Under the pieces are notes generated by a model, which ran no database searches, was not told the DNA's origin, and saw only the letters and a program-made list of their open reading frames with translations. Shown here piece by piece: positions 61,294 through 64,000 of a stretch of DNA of 64,000 nucleotides (positions within the stretch are counted from its first letter, which is position 1; the number at the start of each line of letters is the position of its first letter). A program made the translations under genes and the position numbers. The DNA comes from CAYOXX01 sp964408025. Its GTDB lineage: Bacteria; Acidobacteriota; DATKUA01. The stretch is taken from positions 62,001 through 126,000 of the forward strand of contig CAYOXX010000001.1 in the NCBI GenBank assembly GCA_964408025.1, given 5' to 3'.

Positions 61294-62283
61294 TCAGTCG
61301 GAAGAGGGCGGTGGGAAATGCGCGTAGCCGTTGGGCGTGATCTCCTGGCGGGTTCCATCTTTTCGCGACAGCTCAATACCTGTTTTCGACTTCAACATTT
61401 TTCCGATGCGGTGCAGCGCCGGCATTGCCCGCAGACGGTCGCGATTGTCACGATTCGCTGTGAAGAGCAGCAGGTAATCCTCGCCGCCTTGCAGCGCCAG
61501 CTCGATTGGGTCGTCGCTGCGCGAACCGGGTACAGCTGGCACGGGTAACAAGTCTTCCTCAAGGACTGCGCCAAGGCCGTTTGCCGCGCAGAGGTGCCCG
61601 AGATCTATAGCGATGCCGTCGGAGGTGTCTATGCAGCTGGTCGCCAGGCCGCCGGTCGCCAGCTCTCGCCCTAGCTCTATTTGCGGGACCGGCGACAGAT
61701 GGCGCTCTACCTCTTCCGCCACCGCGCCGTGGTCGCCGGCGCCGCCCGCTTCGAGAATGCGCAGCCCAAGCGCCGCCAAACCCGGCGTGCCGCAGATCCA
61801 GATATCGTCGCCGTCTGCTGCGCCCGAGCGCCAGAGGATCTGGGCAGCGGACACGCGGCCGGTGACCGTAACTGCAACTGTAACCGGTCCCGCGCCGGCA
61901 CAGGTGTCGCCGCCGACGATCTGGCATCCGTACTTAGCGGCCGTATTCGTGAAGCCGTCGCGGAACGCCAGCAGCCAGCTCTCATCGAGCTCTGGCGGCA
62001 GCGATAGGGCCAGCAGGCAGGCCTGTGGCGTGCCCCCCATCGCCGCGATGTCGCTCAGGTTGACCGCGAGCGCCTTGGCGCCGAGCTGGCTCGGCGAGCC
62101 GAAGGCGCGCCTGAAATGGACTCCCTCGACGAGCAGATCGGTTGTCAGGAGTTGCAGTTCACCATTGCTCAGCCGTACGACGGCACAGTCGTCGCCGATC
62201 CCCCGGATCACCGGATCGTCAACGGCGCCCGAATCGAAGAGGCTGATGATTCCCGCCTCGCCAAGTCTGGAGAGGTCAGGCAT
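61294..62283 (-). CDS. thiL: Thiamine-monophosphate kinase
   Basis: 329 residues with GIGDDCAVV, LLTTDLLVEGVHFRRAF, KALAVNLSDIAAMGG, VGGDTC and a C-terminal ALQGGEDYLLLF motif, in the ThiL order. It makes thiamine diphosphate. No other thiamine genes are nearby. Confidence 0.94.
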   Translation of the reverse strand: MPDLSRLGEAGIISLFDSGAVDDPVIRGIGDDCAVVRLSNGELQLLTTDLLVEGVHFRRAFGSPSQLGAKALAVNLSDIAAMGGTPQACLLALSLPPELDESWLLAFRDGFTNTAAKYGCQIVGGDTCAGAGPVTVAVTVTGRVSAAQILWRSGAADGDDIWICGTPGLAALGLRILEAGGAGDHGAVAEEVERHLSPVPQIELGRELATGGLATSCIDTSDGIAIDLGHLCAANGLGAVLEEDLLPVPAVPGSRSDDPIELALQGGEDYLLLFTANRDNRDRLRAMPALHRIGKMLKSKTGIELSRKDGTRQEITPNGYAHFPPPSSD

Positions 62284-62413
62284 AGGTTGTGCCGCGCTTG
62301 TGGGTTGAAGTCATCTCCCCCGGAGCGCCGGAACCGCTCTCGCTCCGTCTCGGTGGAAGGAAGGTGTCGATAGCGCTATGCCGGACCGTTTCAGCCGGTT
62401 GATAGCGCTGCGC

Positions 62414-62875
62414 TCACTTCGTGTGCTTCCCGAACAGCTTGTCAACTTCGCCCTTGAGTTCGGTGATGTCGCTGAAGTCGCGGTATACGGAGGCGAAGCG
62501 GACGTAGGCGACGTCGTCGAGATCGTGCAGGCGCTCGACTATCATGTTGCCGATGATGCTGCTCTCGATCTCCCTCCCGGGAGAATCGTGCAGCTTCGCC
62601 TCGACCGCATCGGCGATCTCCTCCAGCTCCGACATCGGCACCGGGCGCTTTTTGCAGGCCAGTATTAGACCCTGCAACACCTTTTGGCGGTCGAACGGCT
62701 CCCGCCTGCCGTCGGTCTTGATCACCATGAAGTCGATTTGGTCATGGGTTTCATAGCTGGTAAAGCGCCTCGAGCAGATCATGCACTCCCGCCGCCGCCT
62801 GATAACGGCGCCCTCCCTGCTCTCTCGCGAGTCCACCACCCGGTCGTTGTTGCCACCGCAAAATGGACACTTCAT
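62414..62875 (-). CDS. nrdR: Transcriptional repressor NrdR
   Basis: 153 residues from ATG 62875, set by a perfect GGAGG site and the family start MKCPFCGGNNDRVVDSRESR. A zinc ribbon (CPFC, CMIC) precedes the ATP-cone (VIKTDGRREPFDRQKVLQGL). It represses ribonucleotide reductase genes, none of which lies in this window. Confidence 0.96.
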   Translation of the reverse strand: MKCPFCGGNNDRVVDSRESREGAVIRRRRECMICSRRFTSYETHDQIDFMVIKTDGRREPFDRQKVLQGLILACKKRPVPMSELEEIADAVEAKLHDSPGREIESSIIGNMIVERLHDLDDVAYVRFASVYRDFSDITELKGEVDKLFGKHTK

Positions 62876-62913
62876 AAACTCCTCCCCCCTCTGAACAATC
62901 CCCGGCAATCAAG

Positions 62914-62942
62914 ATTATGCGGCCGAAGAGTAGCGAAATCAA
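62914..62942 (-). promoter_or_regulatory. Putative nrdR promoter
   Basis: On the minus strand TTGATT (62937-62942), a 17-bp spacer and CATAAT (62914-62919), about 38 bp before the nrdR ATG. The remaining intergenic stretch to 63150 shows no gene. Confidence 0.5.
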
Positions 62943-63150
62943 CGTTCCAGGTCAACCTGCATCCGCATGCTGCTATGAACTGACTGTCCATGCGAGACAT
63001 GTGCCTAGTGATGCCCACGCCGTCCGTAAACCAGAAGCGTAGACACTCCTGTACACGACTTCGAGCGAGTCGCACACCCGGCCGGCGCGGTTACCTTGCC
63101 TGGAGGCGACCGCTGCGATAATATGTCCCCTCTTTTCGGAGAGGTGTGCT

Positions 63151-64000
63151 GTGGAAGGCGCTGGGGTCGATCTGACAGTTTCGATTCCGATATACAACGA
63201 GCGGGAGAACATCACTCTGCTGCTAGACGAGCTTCGCCCCGTGCTCAACGGCCTCGGCCGCAGCTACGAGATCCTCTTCGTCGACGACGGCAGCGAGGAC
63301 GGATCGTTCGAGGTCATCAGAGAATTCGCGCTCCAGGACAAGCGGATCCGCGCACTCAGGTTCCGCCGCAACGTCGGCCAGACCGCGGCGCTCGACGCCG
63401 GCTTCAAGGAGTCCAGCGGCGAGGTGATCGTCACCATGGACGGCGACGTTCAGAACGACCCGGCCGACATCCCCAAGCTCCTGCACGCCATGGACGAGGG
63501 CGACTACGACATCGTGAGCGGCTGGCGTAGAGACCGCAAGGACCGCTTCCTGACGCGCCGCCTGCCTTCCTCCATCGCCAACAGGCTGATCAGCAAGATC
63601 ACAAGCGTGCGCCTCCACGACTACGGTTGCACGCTGAAGGCCTACCGGCGCGAGGTGGCGAAGCACTTCAACCTCTACGGCGAAATGCACCGCTTCATAC
63701 CCGCGCTGGGGCGCTTCGTCGGCGCCACGATAACCGAGGTGCCGGTGAACCACCGGCCGCGCAGGCACGGCAAGTCGAAGTACGGCCTCTCGCGGGTCAT
63801 GCGAGTGATCTTGGACCTGATCACGGTCAAGTTCTTCCAGGGCTACATGACGCAGCCTATCAAGGTCATCGGCCGCCTCGGAATCCTCTTCTTCCTGATC
63901 GCCTTCGGCTCGCTTGGCTACGTAATCTTTGACAGGTTCGTCTTCGGCCAGGACATGACTAACAGCCCGTTCTTCTACCTCTCGATTCTCGGCTTCTTCA
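63151..64000 (+). CDS. Family 2 glycosyltransferase, polyprenyl-phosphate type (3' part outside window)
   Basis: From GTG 63151 (SD GGAGAGG at 63138-63144) an open frame runs 283 codons to the window edge. It has LTVSIPIYNERENI, VDDGSEDGSFEV, RRNVGQTAALDAGF, the metal motif MDGDVQNDPAD, DYGCTLKAYRR and a hydrophobic segment (IGRLGILFFLIAFGSLGYVI). This is the layout of DPM1/ArnC-like enzymes that move sugars onto lipid phosphate, with C-terminal membrane helices. The second membrane segment begins where the window ends. Confidence 0.92.
   Translation, partial: MEGAGVDLTVSIPIYNERENITLLLDELRPVLNGLGRSYEILFVDDGSEDGSFEVIREFALQDKRIRALRFRRNVGQTAALDAGFKESSGEVIVTMDGDVQNDPADIPKLLHAMDEGDYDIVSGWRRDRKDRFLTRRLPSSIANRLISKITSVRLHDYGCTLKAYRREVAKHFNLYGEMHRFIPALGRFVGATITEVPVNHRPRRHGKSKYGLSRVMRVILDLITVKFFQGYMTQPIKVIGRLGILFFLIAFGSLGYVIFDRFVFGQDMTNSPFFYLSILGFF

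Overview
This GC-rich window shows no rRNA, CRISPR array or insertion sequence. It comes from a Gram-negative bacterium: it encodes the lipid A enzyme LpxB, an MsbA-type exporter and an RND efflux pump. The metabolism it shows is anaerobic and H2-based. The gene content does not let me name a phylum; a deep-branching or candidate-phylum lineage is my guess.

Layout. 1-2.3 kb: the NAD(H)-sensing repressor Rex (cut by the window edge) and an NRAMP-fold transporter that lacks the usual metal ligands. 2.7-16.4 kb: one 16-gene operon, from a good sigma70-type promoter to a strong terminator. It encodes a heterodisulfide-reductase-like module (HdrC, HdrB, half of HdrA), an accessory block known from electron-bifurcating [FeFe]-hydrogenase loci (DRTGG proteins, ATPase-fold kinases, a HydA-like protein, a PHP protein), an NADH module (NuoE, thioredoxin-like ferredoxin, NuoF), the second half of HdrA fused to a NuoG-like N-terminus, and an MvhDGA-type [NiFe] hydrogenase. 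16.5-18.8 kb: a secreted caspase-clan peptidase beside a stand-alone copy of its N-terminal domain, then the hydrogenase maturation peptidase. 18.9-23.9 kb: RND pump and adaptor. 24-26.2 kb: tRNA-Arg(CCG) and a UvrD-type helicase.

26.5-35.5 kb: an accessory block of secreted proteins with cohesin and dockerin modules: an M6 metalloprotease with dockerin, a lipase-like hydrolase with both cohesin and dockerin, and a cohesin/Ig/CARDB protein resembling a scaffold. The lipase gene is a mosaic, AT-rich in its 5' two thirds and GC-rich in its 3' third, where it nearly matches its neighbour. 35.5-63 kb: mostly housekeeping genes (NlpC/P60, Maf, GrpE, RecJ, AccA, DnaE, GuaA, PriA, UDG, CoaBC, RpoZ, Gmk, YicC, MsbA, LpxB, a trans-sulfuration enzyme, CutA, RibF, an MBL hydrolase, STAS, a secreted M64 peptidase, ThiL, NrdR). 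The last gene is a glycosyltransferase cut by the right edge.

The most notable feature is the redox operon. HdrA, the flavin-based bifurcating subunit, is divided between two genes 6.7 kb apart. Its C-terminal half is covalently joined to the entry domain of an NADH-dehydrogenase module. This predicts a single complex linking H2, NAD(H), ferredoxin and a disulfide-type acceptor, possibly under Rex control. Secondary points are the small cohesin-dockerin set, a stable 5'-UTR hairpin covering the ribosome-binding site of the trans-sulfuration gene, and two apparently leaderless genes sharing a TACAAT box.
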